DNA of 64,000 nt from the NCBI GenBank assembly GCA_025055455.1, contig JANWXD010000018.1, positions 1-64,000 of the forward strand, written 5' to 3'. Each line of letters starts with the position of its first letter. Within the stretch, counting starts at the first letter, position 1. The notes under the pieces were generated by a model. That model did not search any database. It was given only the letters and a program-made list of their open reading frames with translations, and was not told the DNA's origin. The stretch comes from Bryobacteraceae bacterium (GTDB lineage: Bacteria > Acidobacteriota > Terriglobia > Bryobacterales > Bryobacteraceae). The position numbers and the translations under genes are program-made. Positions 1-8,257 of this stretch are shown piece by piece.

Positions 1-2
1 CC

Positions 3-494
3 ACGGGCGTGGAGATGGTCCAGGTTCGCGAGAAGGACCTCGCCGCAAGGGAATTGCTGGGGCTGGTGCGCGATATTCGGGCTTTGCCCAATCCGCACGG
101 CGCCAGAATCCTGGTCAACAGCCGGCTGGACGTGGCCTTGACCGCCGGCGCCGACGGCGTGCACCTGCCGGCCGACTCCCCGCCGCCCTTCCGACTGCGC
201 ACCGTGACGCCCCCCGGCTTCCTCATCGGGACCTCGTGCCACAGCCTGGAGGAAGTGCAGCGGGCGCAAGCCGAAGGCGCCGACTTCGTCGTGTTCGGGC
301 CGGTCTTCTCCACGCCCTCGAAGGACGCTTACGGGCCCCCGCTGGGTCTCGATGCCCTGGCTGCGGCCGCCCGAGCGGTGCGCATCCCCGTTTTCGCACT
401 CGGTGGCGTGACGTGGCAGAATGCGCACCTGTGCCTCGAGGCGGGAGCCGCCGGCATCGCGGGAATCCGGCTGTTTCAAGAAATCCTTGGCTGA
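3..494 (+). CDS. ThiE-like thiamine phosphate synthase, 5' truncated
   Basis: TIM-barrel protein of the thiamine phosphate synthase/TenI family, which joins the pyrimidine and thiazole halves of thiamine. The frame is open to the window edge, so the true start lies outside; the GTG at base 9 is probably internal because it falls just before the conserved VQVREKDL strand. Visible family features are the [16 protein letters not shown] segment, the [13 protein letters not shown] phosphate-loop strand, FALGGV and the final [12 protein letters not shown] strand. The usual N-D-R of the family is N-S-R here and the Gln-Asp that normally follows GVHL is missing, so a TenI-like or non-catalytic relative is possible. 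It ends 49 bases before the convergent der gene. Confidence 0.8.
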   Translation, partial: TGVEMVQVREKDLAARELLGLVRDIRALPNPHGARILVNSRLDVALTAGADGVHLPADSPPPFRLRTVTPPGFLIGTSCHSLEEVQRAQAEGADFVVFGPVFSTPSKDAYGPPLGLDALAAAARAVRIPVFALGGVTWQNAHLCLEAGAAGIAGIRLFQEILG

Positions 495-543
495 CCGACG
501 GCGGCTCGCTCCCACTTCGGATGCCGGTGTTTTGAAAAGCTGC

Positions 544-1836
544 TCAGGAGCGGCGGAACTTCAGCACGATGGGCGTGCCCTCGAAGCCGAAGGCCTCCCG
601 CAGCCGGTTGATGAGAAAACGCTCCGTCGAAAAATGCACGGGCTTGTCGCCGTCCCGGAACAGGACGAACGTTGGGGGGCGGATTGCGGGCTGCGTCCCA
701 TAACGAATTTGTAGATCCGACCCAAGCGTGAGCGAGTGCAGGAAGCGATTCAGCTCGCCGGTGGGAACGCGCTTGGAGGCAGAGTCGAACACGCGGCGGA
801 TAAGGGGAAACAGCTGGCGGATTCCGGCGCCGGTTTTTGCCGCCAGGAAGGCGATCGGGGCGTATTCCAGAAACTTGAGCTGGCTGCGCACATGTTCGAC
901 GAACGCTCGCTTGTCTTTGTTCGGGGCGATGTCCCACTTGTTGACGCACAAGATGATGGCGCGGCCCTCTTCGTGAGCGTAGCCACCGATCGTAGCGTCC
1001 AGCCCCACCACACCTTCGACGGCGTCCAGCACCAGCAGCACGACGTTCGCCAGACGGATGTGACGCCGGGCCATGACCACGCTCAGCTTCTCGGCCATGA
1101 GTTTGGTTTTGCCTTTGCGCCGGATGCCGGCAGTGTCGACGAAGGTGTAGTCGACGCCTTCCACGGTAACCGTTTCGTCCACGGCGTCTCGCGTGGTGCC
1201 GGCCACCGGCGTGACAATCGAGCGCTCGTGGCCCACTAGGGCATTGAGGAGCGTGGACTTGCCCACGTTAGGGCGTCCGATGATGGCCACTTTAATGGGC
1301 GCTGGGCGCTCTTCAGTGTCTGGGGCTACAGGAAACTCGCGGGTGGTGTGTTGGAGAAGCTCGTCCAGTCCCAAGCGGTGTTCGGCCGAAAGTGGGAACA
1401 CATCGGAGATACCGAGCTCGTAGAATTCGTTCGACAGCGGCTCCCGCGAGGGGCTGTCGATCTTGTTGACGGCGACGGTGAGCGGCTTGCCCAGCCGGCG
1501 CAGCAGCTGCGCCAGCTCGCGGTCGGCGGCGGTGACGCCGCTGCGGCCGTCTACGACGAGGACAATGTGCGCCGCCTCGTCCAGAGCGACCCGGGCTTGC
1601 TTGAAAATTTCCGCGGCGATCCCTTCGGAGGCGTGGGGCAAGAGTCCACCCGTGTCCACGATGCGGAATCGCCGGCCGTGGTAGGCGGCTTCCCCCTCGA
1701 TGCGGTCGCGCGTGATGCCGGGTTCGTCGCCCACGATGGCGCGCCGGCGGCCTAGGATCTGGTTGAAGAGTGTGGATTTCCCTACGTTCGGTCGGCCGAC
1801 GATGACGAGCGTGGGCAGGAAGCCCGACTCCGCCAT
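544..1836 (-). CDS. der: Ribosome biogenesis GTPase Der (EngA)
   Basis: Essential tandem-GTPase that acts in 50S ribosomal subunit assembly. Two complete G domains are visible: GRPNVGKST near residues 14-22 with DTGG and NKID, and a second GRPNVGKST near residue 188 with DTAG and NKWD. A C-terminal KH-like domain follows and ends in a basic tail. At 430 residues the length is normal for the family. The ATG at 1836 has GAAGG seven bases upstream and fixes the N-terminus just before the first P-loop strand. Its start codon overlaps the ATG of the divergent siroheme synthase-like gene (shared bases 1834-1837), so the promoters of both genes must lie inside each other's coding region. Confidence 0.97.
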   Translation of the reverse strand: MAESGFLPTLVIVGRPNVGKSTLFNQILGRRRAIVGDEPGITRDRIEGEAAYHGRRFRIVDTGGLLPHASEGIAAEIFKQARVALDEAAHIVLVVDGRSGVTAADRELAQLLRRLGKPLTVAVNKIDSPSREPLSNEFYELGISDVFPLSAEHRLGLDELLQHTTREFPVAPDTEERPAPIKVAIIGRPNVGKSTLLNALVGHERSIVTPVAGTTRDAVDETVTVEGVDYTFVDTAGIRRKGKTKLMAEKLSVVMARRHIRLANVVLLVLDAVEGVVGLDATIGGYAHEEGRAIILCVNKWDIAPNKDKRAFVEHVRSQLKFLEYAPIAFLAAKTGAGIRQLFPLIRRVFDSASKRVPTGELNRFLHSLTLGSDLQIRYGTQPAIRPPTFVLFRDGDKPVHFSTERFLINRLREAFGFEGTPIVLKFRRS

Positions 1837-2335
1837 GCGCCTTCATGATAGCATCGGCGTCGCGGTGCTCTACTATCCGGTGTTCCTGGACTTGCGAGGA
1901 CGTCGCGTGCTGGTGGTGGGCGCCGGGCGCGTCGGGCTGCGCAAAATCCGCGGCCTGCTCGAGGCCGGCGCGGAGGTGACAGTGGTGGATCCGCACGGGA
2001 GCCCCGAGCTGGAGCGTCTGCCGATCCATTTGCGACGGCGCCGCTTCCGGCGCGCAGATGTCCGCCGTCACGTGCTCGTGTTCGCCGCCACCGATCAACG
2101 GGACGTCAACCGAGCCGTGGCCGAAGAGGCCCGGCGGCTCGGCATCTGGGTCAACGTGGCCGACAACCCGGCCGAGTGCGACTTCCTCGTGCCGGCTCGG
2201 GTCCGGCGAGGGAACCTGCAAATCGCGGTATCGACGGGTGGCCAGAGTCCGCGGCTGGCGGCGGAGCTGCGGAAGAAGCTGGAAATGTTGCTGGCTGGCG
2301 AAGCGGACGTGGTCCCACGCCGGAGGCGAAGATGA
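1835..2335 (+). CDS. Precorrin-2 dehydrogenase / sirohydrochlorin ferrochelatase-like (CysG N-domain)
   Basis: Rossmann-fold enzyme of the CysG N-terminal/Met8 type, which oxidises precorrin-2 to sirohydrochlorin with NAD and inserts iron to make siroheme. Seen directly: the opening [19 protein letters not shown], the nucleotide loop [21 protein letters not shown] and [15 protein letters not shown]. It is a single-domain form without the C-terminal methyltransferase. Two starts are possible: ATG 1835 (166 residues), which overlaps the der start, or GTG 1865 (156 residues), which fits the family N-terminus better; neither has a convincing ribosome site at ideal spacing. Runs into a strong hairpin shared with the convergent gene. 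Confidence 0.88.
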   Translation: MRLHDSIGVAVLYYPVFLDLRGRRVLVVGAGRVGLRKIRGLLEAGAEVTVVDPHGSPELERLPIHLRRRRFRRADVRRHVLVFAATDQRDVNRAVAEEARRLGIWVNVADNPAECDFLVPARVRRGNLQIAVSTGGQSPRLAAELRKKLEMLLAGEADVVPRRRRR

Positions 2336-2344
2336 AGTACGGCT

Positions 2345-2385
2345 GTAAGTCGCGTGGACTCTTTCGTGAGTCGAACGCGACTTAC
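2345..2385. terminator. Long hairpin between convergent genes, overlapping a stop codon
   Basis: Perfect 10-base arms GTAAGTCGCG (2345-2354) and CGCGACTTAC (2376-2385) enclose a second perfect stem GACTC/GAGTC (2357-2361, 2368-2372) with a six-base loop. It lies just after the siroheme synthase-like gene and contains the TAA stop (2384-2382) of the convergent TolB-like gene, so it could end transcription in both directions. There is no long U-run. Confidence 0.65.
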
Positions 2386-3284
2386 TCAGTGACCAACAGC
2401 GAGTAGCTTACGAAAGCGAAATACTTGCCGTCGGGCGACCAGGAATTGACGTTGATGGTTCCCTGGCCGCCGAACAGCCGCGCGATCACCTCGATCTCGG
2501 CAGGACGCGGACTCCGGCCCGGGAGCGGCATCCGCCGCAGCACGACGTTGCGGTTCGGAGGATGCCCCCGAGTGCCTTTCTCGTAGGAGAGGAAGACGAG
2601 CCACTTGCCGTCGGGCGAGGGGTGTGGAAACCAGTCTTCCCATTCATCATGGGTGATGTGCTCGGCGCGCACGTCGTTTTCGCCCGCGCCCGTGGCCGGC
2701 ATGCGCCAGATATCCCAGCTTCCGGACCGGTCCGAGTTGAAGTAGATCCAGTGGCCGTCCGGCGAATAGTCAGGTCCGTCGTCGTAGGCAGGGTGAACCG
2801 TGAGCCGTATCTCCTGGCCGCCTTCGACGGAGATCGCGTAGATGTCGAAGTTTTTGTTCCGCTCGCCGCAGTAGACGAGCGTGCGGCCGTCCGGCGACCA
2901 GCCGTGGTAGTAGCTGGGCCGCAGTGAAGTGATCTGCCGCGGCTCACCTCCGGTGGATGGCAGCAGGTAGATGTGTCCGGCCGAAATGGCGAACCATCGG
3001 CCGTCCGGGGAAATTCCGTGGTCGTTGTTGATGCCGCTCACGGATCCAGTGGGAACCGGCTGCGGGTCGCCCCCGGCGACCGGCAGTTTCCAGAGCTTGC
3101 CTTCCGAGTTGAGAAGCAGATAGGTCCCGTCCGGGGACCAGTTCGGGGCTTCGAACAGCTTCGGCGCGCTGTAGATCACCCGCTGGTCGCGGCCGTCGGC
3201 GGAGAGGATCGTAACGTAGCTCTTCACGGGCGGCCTCGGCTGGCCCAGGACGAGGAGGGGAACCAAGAACAGCGCGGGGCGCAT
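2382..3284 (-). CDS. Exported TolB/PD40 beta-propeller protein
   Basis: About 300 residues: a short hydrophobic N-terminus ([11 protein letters not shown]) that looks like a signal peptide, then at least five PD40/WD40-like blades marked by repeated [44 protein letters not shown] and [10 protein letters not shown]. This repeat family forms TolB-like propellers that bind peptides or glycans outside the cytoplasm; the ligand cannot be told. The frame is open to 3497, but the ATG at 3284 is preferred because it starts the signal peptide and a perfect TATAAT ends six bases upstream, with no Shine-Dalgarno, suggesting a leaderless message. No TolB, TolR or Pal neighbours are present, so it is not housekeeping TolB. 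Confidence 0.85.
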   Translation of the reverse strand: MRPALFLVPLLVLGQPRPPVKSYVTILSADGRDQRVIYSAPKLFEAPNWSPDGTYLLLNSEGKLWKLPVAGGDPQPVPTGSVSGINNDHGISPDGRWFAISAGHIYLLPSTGGEPRQITSLRPSYYHGWSPDGRTLVYCGERNKNFDIYAISVEGGQEIRLTVHPAYDDGPDYSPDGHWIYFNSDRSGSWDIWRMPATGAGENDVRAEHITHDEWEDWFPHPSPDGKWLVFLSYEKGTRGHPPNRNVVLRRMPLPGRSPRPAEIEVIARLFGGQGTINVNSWSPDGKYFAFVSYSLLVTE

Positions 3285-3290
3285 GGGGCG

Positions 3291-3296
3291 ATTATA
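3291..3296 (-). promoter_or_regulatory. -10 box TATAAT six bases from the start codon
   Basis: Perfect TATAAT on the minus strand with exactly six bases (CGCCCC) before the ATG at 3284. The predicted transcription start falls on the A of ATG, so the mRNA would be leaderless. No recognisable -35 box lies 16-18 bases upstream. Confidence 0.5.
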
Positions 3297-3472
3297 CGGG
3301 TTCTCAGAGGCGCAGCGGCGGGCCGCCGGGCCGGCGCGCCAGCCGGCCGCGGGATGAGCCAGGTTGGCGAGCGCCACGGCGGCGTATTTGGGATCTCTAC
3401 GAAGATCTGCGGAGCCATAGGAGCGGTCTCGTCTTTTCCACCGGCTGGCCCCGGACAGCATCCCTGACGTGG

Positions 3473-3488
3473 CATTCGACGTCGAATG
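3473..3488. repeat. Perfect 16-base palindrome CATTCGACGTCGAATG
   Basis: The two half-sites CATTCGAC and GTCGAATG are exact reverse complements with no spacer. It lies about 180 bases upstream of the TolB-like start, in non-coding DNA, as an operator for a dimeric regulator could. Nothing else identifies a bound protein. Confidence 0.4.
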
Positions 3489-3675
3489 TCGGATCACAGG
3501 CGGGACCGGTGCCGTTTCATTCCATCGGCCACGCCGGTGAAGCTTGCGAACGGCACCGGTTATCTGGCGCTTGTAAGCGCCGAAGGACTTGTTGGTTCTT
3601 GTCCGCTCAACCAGACAGGTAGATGGCCGCTACGTAACCGAAGCAGGAACCACAGCAAACGGGCGCCACACCAGG

Positions 3676-5427
3676 CTAACGGATTCTCGGCGGCTCGGGG
3701 CGTTGGTACACCAGCCGGCCGCCGAGATACGTCCGCTCCACCTGAATCTCGGGGATCTCGTCCACGGCACAGGTCAGAATGTCCCGGTCCAGGATGATGA
3801 AATCGGCGAGTTTGCCCGCTTCGAGCGAACCTTTTTGTTTCTCTTGGAACGTCAGGTAGGCGTTGTTGATGGTGTAGAGGCGGATCGCCTGTTCGCGGCT
3901 GAGGGCTTGCTCCGGCCCGAGCGGCTGGTCCAGCCAGCGGGGGCGGCGCGTGAGCACGATCCAAATGCCCAGGAACGGATTGTACGGATTGATGGAACGG
4001 CGGCTGCCGATTTTCTGCATGTGGTCGGAGCCGCCGCCGACGATCACGCCTTCCTCGAACAGCGTTTTGTAGGGGTGGAAGTAGCGCAGCCTCTCCTGGC
4101 CGAAATGGCGCAGCAGCGTGCGGCCGTCCAGATACAGCCATGGGGGTTGCATGTTGGCCACCACGCCGAGGCGTTTCATCGTAGCGATAGCTTCGCGGGT
4201 CATGAAGCTGGCGTGACTCATGTTGGGCCGCCGGTCGCGAACCGGGAAGTCATTTTTGTCGATCCGCTCATAGGCCTCGAGGAGCGTTTCTACGGCGCCG
4301 TCGCCTTGTGCGTGGGCGGTGAACTGGAAGCCGTGGCGCAGCGCCTCGCGCGCGATGCGGTAGAGTTTGTCCGGCTCGATGAAGCGCATCCCGCGATAGG
4401 TCGGGTCTTCAATCCCATAGAGCGGGCTGATGCCCCACGGCTGGAGCATGAAGGCGCTGCCCGTGAGCATGCCCCCGTCGAGGAAGGTCTTCACGCCCCG
4501 CAGCCAGAGCAGATTATCGTATCGGTGCAGCGGGTCTCGGGCGGCTTTCCGCAGCCGTGCTTCGATCTGTTCCAGAGGCGCCTGGGCGTCTACGTGCAGC
4601 GTGAGGAACGTGCGGCAGCTCAGTTCGCCGCGCTCCTTGAGCAGGCGGTACAGTTCCACCTCGTCGTCTTGGGTGTTGGCGTCCACGATGCTGGTGAGTC
4701 CCACCGAATTGTAGTCGGCCAACAACTCCTTCAAGCGACGCAGGCGATCCTCTCGCGTCGCCTTCGGTTCGCTCGGCGCAACCCGAAGGAACCGGCCGCA
4801 GTTTCGCAGAATTCCGGTCGGCTCTCCCGTGGCGTCGCGCTCCACGCGGCAGGGCTGGCCGTCGGTGACTTTGAAGTTGCGGTCAATGCCGCTCCGCTCG
4901 AGCGCCAGCGAGTTGAGCGAGGCATCCGGACCGGTGCGAAACACCACGGGATGGTGCGGGGCGGCCTCGTCCAGCTCTCTTCGGGTGGGATAGCGCTGCT
5001 CTTTGAGGCGCGTGATGAAGACCTGCGAAACGACGATCCACTGCCCAGGCGGAAGCGCCGCGGCCCGCGCACGCACGTAGGCGAGCACGTCCTGGATGGA
5101 CTCCATGTCGGGCACGGGATGGTCGAACTCGAACATCGAAGCCGCGGGCGCGTGGACATGAGAGTCGATCAGGCCGGGCAGAACGGTCTTGCCCTGGAGG
5201 TCCAGCTTCTCGGTCTTCGGCCCTGCGAGTTTCAAGATCTCGGCGTCCGACCCGGTGGCCAGGATGCGGCCGTCCCGCACGGCCAGGGCTCGAGCGATGC
5301 GAAACCGCGGGTCGACGGTTACGATCTTGCCGTGGTAAACAATGAGATCGGCCGCACCTTGCGCTGCCCAGACAGGGTTGCAAGCAGCCAGCAGTGCGCT
5401 CGCGAGCATGAGGCAGCGCGACATCAT
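3676..5427 (-). CDS. Exported amidohydrolase, YtcJ-like (amidohydrolase family 3)
   Basis: 583 residues with a cleavable signal peptide (LASALLAACNPVWA, cut after AQ). The body matches the YtcJ-like metal-dependent amidohydrolases: ADLIVYHGKIVTVDP, PGLIDSHVH with the first metal-binding His pair, a downstream AHAQGDG, and GSDHMQKIG followed by INPYNPF near the C-terminus. Family members hydrolyse N-formyl or amide bonds of unknown secreted substrates. Two adjacent ATG codons (5427, 5424) follow AGGAGG, at five and eight bases, so either can start. It diverges from the alpha/beta hydrolase gene, and a dyad symmetric sequence lies in the shared 100-base intergenic region, suggesting coordinated control. 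Confidence 0.9.
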   Translation of the reverse strand: MMSRCLMLASALLAACNPVWAAQGAADLIVYHGKIVTVDPRFRIARALAVRDGRILATGSDAEILKLAGPKTEKLDLQGKTVLPGLIDSHVHAPAASMFEFDHPVPDMESIQDVLAYVRARAAALPPGQWIVVSQVFITRLKEQRYPTRRELDEAAPHHPVVFRTGPDASLNSLALERSGIDRNFKVTDGQPCRVERDATGEPTGILRNCGRFLRVAPSEPKATREDRLRRLKELLADYNSVGLTSIVDANTQDDEVELYRLLKERGELSCRTFLTLHVDAQAPLEQIEARLRKAARDPLHRYDNLLWLRGVKTFLDGGMLTGSAFMLQPWGISPLYGIEDPTYRGMRFIEPDKLYRIAREALRHGFQFTAHAQGDGAVETLLEAYERIDKNDFPVRDRRPNMSHASFMTREAIATMKRLGVVANMQPPWLYLDGRTLLRHFGQERLRYFHPYKTLFEEGVIVGGGSDHMQKIGSRRSINPYNPFLGIWIVLTRRPRWLDQPLGPEQALSREQAIRLYTINNAYLTFQEKQKGSLEAGKLADFIILDRDILTCAVDEIPEIQVERTYLGGRLVYQRPEPPRIR

Positions 5428-5454
5428 TCCGTCCTCCTGTCGGGAATTCTATCG

Positions 5455-5478
5455 AAACCTGGGAACCGAACCAGGTTT
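5455..5478. promoter_or_regulatory. Dyad AAACCTGG-N8-CCAGGTTT in divergent promoter region
   Basis: Perfect 8-base inverted repeat (5455-5462 and 5471-5478) separated by eight bases, centred between the amidohydrolase start (5427) and the alpha/beta hydrolase start (5528). Symmetry, spacing and position fit a binding site for a dimeric transcription factor controlling both genes; an RNA hairpin is the alternative. Confidence 0.5.
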
Positions 5479-5527
5479 GCCAAGGACCCGGCGGGCCGCG
5501 CGGACTATGATGCATCAGGGAGGAGCT

Positions 5528-7642
5528 ATGCGATTAGGACTGGCCGTCTTCTCGCTGGCGACGTTGTGTGCGCTCACCGCGGCGGCGCAGACTGCCGAGC
5601 GACTCGATTTTCTGGCAGGACACCCGGATTTCCGGGAGGTCAGCAGGATGCTGCCGGATTACTGCCGGCGGATCGCCTCCGAACATCTGGCGGCGCGGCG
5701 CCGCCAGATCGCACGCCTGACCGGACCGGCGGACATCGAGGCCCGGCGCCGCTATGTACGCGAGAAGATGATGCGCGCTCTCGGCGGTTTCCCCGAACGC
5801 ACGCCGCTGAACGCGCGGGTCACGGGCGTCCTCGAGCGGAACGATTACCGCATCGAAAAGATCGTTTTCGAAAGCCAGCCGGGCTTTTTCGTCACGGCGA
5901 ACTTGTATGTGCCGAAAACCGGGAAGCCGCCGTATCCCGCCATTCTTTTTCCCTTAGGGCATGAGCCGGGGGGTAAGTCGAATCCGACTTGGCAACAGGC
6001 GCTGGGCACCTTCGCCAAGAAGGGCTTTGTGGCCCTGGCCTGGGATCCACTGGGTCAGGGCGAGCGCGTTCAACTCTACGACCCGGATCTCGGCGAATCC
6101 AAGCTGAGAGGCTCCACCATCGAGCACACCATGCTCGGAACCCAATGTCTGCTGGTCGGAGATAATGTGGCGCGCTACATGATCTGGGATGGCCTGCGCG
6201 CCCTGGACTACCTGCTTTCGAGGAAAGAGGTGGATCCCCGGCGCGTGGGCTGCACGGGGAACTCCGGCGGCGGCACGCACACCGCATACCTGGCAGCGCT
6301 AGATGACCGGATCCAGGCGGCCGCGCCGTCTTGCTATCTGACCAATTGGGAGAGGCTGCTCGAAACCATCGGCCCGCAGGACGCCGAACAATGCCTGCTG
6401 CCTTGGCTCGCCAACGGCTTGGACCACGCGGATTTCGTCCACGCTTTCGCGCCGAAGCCTTACTTGCTCCTGGCGGCCATCCGCGACTTTTTCTCGATCG
6501 TGGGCACGCGCGAGACCTTTCATGAGAGCGAGCGCATCTACGCACTGCTCGGCGCGCGGGAGAAACTGGCCCTGGTGGAAGCCGACGACGGGCACGGCTA
6601 CTCGAAGCCCCGCCGCATGGCGGCGTACCGATGGTTCAGCCGGTGGCTGAAGAACGCGGAGGACGAGGAACCCGAACCGCAAATCCTCTTGGCCACGGAA
6701 GAAGAGCTGTATGCGACGCGGACCGGCCAGGTGGCGACTTCCTTGGGAGGCGAGACGGTCTTCACGCTGAACCAAACGCGCGCCGAGCGACTTCGTCGGC
6801 AGGGAGCTCCCCCTGGGGGAGCACAGCTTGCAGCTCTGATCGGGTTCCAGCGGCCAGAGGGAGCTGTGAGAGTCCGGGCATTCGGCGAGATCGAGCGCCC
6901 CGAGCTCCGCATCGAGAAAATCGTTTACGAAAGTGAGCCGGGCATTGCGGTGCCCGGTCTCGTGTTGGTCCCGAAGACGCCGCTCGCACGAAAGCCGGCC
7001 GTGATCTACGTGCATGGCCGGGGCAAAGCCGCGGCCCGCGAGGACATCGAGGCCCTGGCCCGATCCGGCCAGATCGTGCTTTCGATTGACGCGCGCGGCT
7101 TCGGAGAGACCCGCCACACCAGCAATGATTACGGCCCCGACTGGGCGCGCTACTTCGGCGACTACGACTGCGCCATGACCGCTCTGCTCGTCGGCCGGAC
7201 CCTGGTGGGCCTGCGGGCGCTCGACGTGGTGCGCGGCGTAGACGTGCTGGCGCAGCGGCCGGATGTGGATCCAGACCGTCTAGCGGCCCTGGGCGTGGAG
7301 GCCGGGGCTGTGCCCGTGCTGCACGCCGTTGCGCTGGAGGCGCGCATCCGCAAAGTGGCCCTCGAGCGCATGCTAGCTTCCTACGATTCCGTCGTCCGGC
7401 ACCGCATCCACCGAGGCGTCTTCGAACAAGTGATCCCCGGCGTGCTCCAGCATTACGATCTGCCCGAGCTGGCCGCCAGCCTGGCGCCGCGCTCGGTCTG
7501 GGTCGTCGACCCGATCGCACCCGTAGGGAGCGTGCTCCCGCTGGACGAAGCCCGGCAGCTTTACAAACAACCCAACATAAAGCTGCTGCGGCGACGGCCA
7601 GAGCAATCCGCCGCGGAACTCTACGGCGGCTGGATCGAGTGA
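5528..7642 (+). CDS. Exported tandem alpha/beta hydrolase (acetyl-xylan-esterase-like)
   Basis: 704 residues with a signal peptide (GLAVFSLATLCALTAAAQ). Two alpha/beta hydrolase halves are visible. The first carries LFPLGHE (oxyanion region), the nucleophile elbow GNSGGG and a C-terminal DDGHGYS histidine, as in acetyl xylan esterase and dienelactone-hydrolase-like enzymes. The second half repeats the entry strand (IEKIVYESEPG, echoing IEKIVFESQPG) and has YVHGRGK, but where the nucleophile elbow should be it reads GVEAG, so Ser is Glu and this half is probably not catalytic. The ATG at 5528 follows GGGAGGAG closely. The TGA stop sits in the loop of a 13-base hairpin. Confidence 0.88.
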   Translation: MRLGLAVFSLATLCALTAAAQTAERLDFLAGHPDFREVSRMLPDYCRRIASEHLAARRRQIARLTGPADIEARRRYVREKMMRALGGFPERTPLNARVTGVLERNDYRIEKIVFESQPGFFVTANLYVPKTGKPPYPAILFPLGHEPGGKSNPTWQQALGTFAKKGFVALAWDPLGQGERVQLYDPDLGESKLRGSTIEHTMLGTQCLLVGDNVARYMIWDGLRALDYLLSRKEVDPRRVGCTGNSGGGTHTAYLAALDDRIQAAAPSCYLTNWERLLETIGPQDAEQCLLPWLANGLDHADFVHAFAPKPYLLLAAIRDFFSIVGTRETFHESERIYALLGAREKLALVEADDGHGYSKPRRMAAYRWFSRWLKNAEDEEPEPQILLATEEELYATRTGQVATSLGGETVFTLNQTRAERLRRQGAPPGGAQLAALIGFQRPEGAVRVRAFGEIERPELRIEKIVYESEPGIAVPGLVLVPKTPLARKPAVIYVHGRGKAAAREDIEALARSGQIVLSIDARGFGETRHTSNDYGPDWARYFGDYDCAMTALLVGRTLVGLRALDVVRGVDVLAQRPDVDPDRLAALGVEAGAVPVLHAVALEARIRKVALERMLASYDSVVRHRIHRGVFEQVIPGVLQHYDLPELAASLAPRSVWVVDPIAPVGSVLPLDEARQLYKQPNIKLLRRRPEQSAAELYGGWIE

Positions 7643-7657
7643 ACCTCGATCCAGCCG
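7627..7657 (+). terminator. 13-base perfect hairpin with the stop codon in its loop
   Basis: Arms CGGCTGGATCGAG (7627-7639) and CTCGATCCAGCCG (7645-7657) pair perfectly around a five-base loop TGAAC that contains the TGA stop of the hydrolase gene. There is no U-run. The next recognisable sequence, starting at 7658, is the sulfatase relic. Confidence 0.6.
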
Positions 7658-8257
7658 GATCACGGTGAGGAATTCCGGGAACGCAGCTGGACCGTGCACG
7701 GCCCTCGCTCTGTCCGGAACGCACGCACGTGGCCTCGCTGATGTGGCATCCCGAGCTGCTGCCGGCCCGTGGGTTACCGAGCCGGTCCCAGTGGAGGACT
7801 CGGTTCCACCCGCGCTCGAACTCCTCGGGGTGCGACCCACAAACTTGGGACAGGTCCAGAACCTCGTCCCGCCGATGCACGGCGCGAGGATGGAGTGAAA
7901 GACTCCCCTCATGGCGTCGCGCTTCGCGCATCCGAACGCGAAGTCGTCCGCTTTCCTGTCGGAGTACCGCACCGACACAGTGGCCTTGATCACCGGCGAG
8001 TGGAAACTGATTTGGCGCGAACAAGCCGACCAAGCCGGCCTGCCGAAGGTCGACCTATAGACCGTCGCACGGACCGGAAGGAAACGCGCAACGTGGCGGC
8101 GTAAGACCCAAACGAGGTGCGGCGCCTGAAAGAGGACCTGGATCGTTGGATCGAGGCCAGAAGCAGGTGGGCGAACGGGTGGGGCGGGGTGCGCCAGCGC
8201 CTCTCGATCCCCGGCAGGTCGAGCGGCTGCGCAGTTTGGGTTATATCGGGAAGGAGA
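7658..8257 (+). pseudogene. Decayed C-terminal part of a sulfatase
   Basis: No frame is intact, but stitched together three frames read as the C-terminal third of an arylsulfatase-type enzyme. In order: DHGEEFRE (the sulfatase DHGE metal region) at 7658, MWHPELLPARG near 7740, VTEPVPVEDSVPPALELLG near 7773, then after a TGA SEYRTDTVALITGEWKLIW near 7960, then in another frame RKETRNVAA, a TAA, DPNEVRRLKEDLDRWIEA near 8108, and finally LDPRQVERLRSLGYIGKE ending near 8257. At least four frame changes and three in-frame stops are needed. The N-terminal two thirds with the catalytic Cys/Ser motif are absent; the relic begins immediately after the hairpin of the hydrolase gene. Confidence 0.85.

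Larger units (their letters stand above)
3285..3675. other. 391-base stretch with no supported gene
   Basis: Between the TolB-like gene and the amidohydrolase, both on the minus strand. It holds the leaderless-type promoter at its left end, a 16-base perfect palindrome (3473-3488) and a GGCGCTT/AAGCGCC inverted repeat (3566-3572, 3575-3581) that may be a terminator for the amidohydrolase transcript. Reading frames here have no start signals or recognisable domains. Confidence 0.5.

Noticed and set aside
3589-5964. Very long plus-strand open frame opposite the amidohydrolase
   Set aside because: It is the high-GC shadow of the amidohydrolase and hydrolase genes: no signal peptide, no domain, composition rich in Arg/Ala/Glu, and both opposite genes have strong motifs and ribosome sites.
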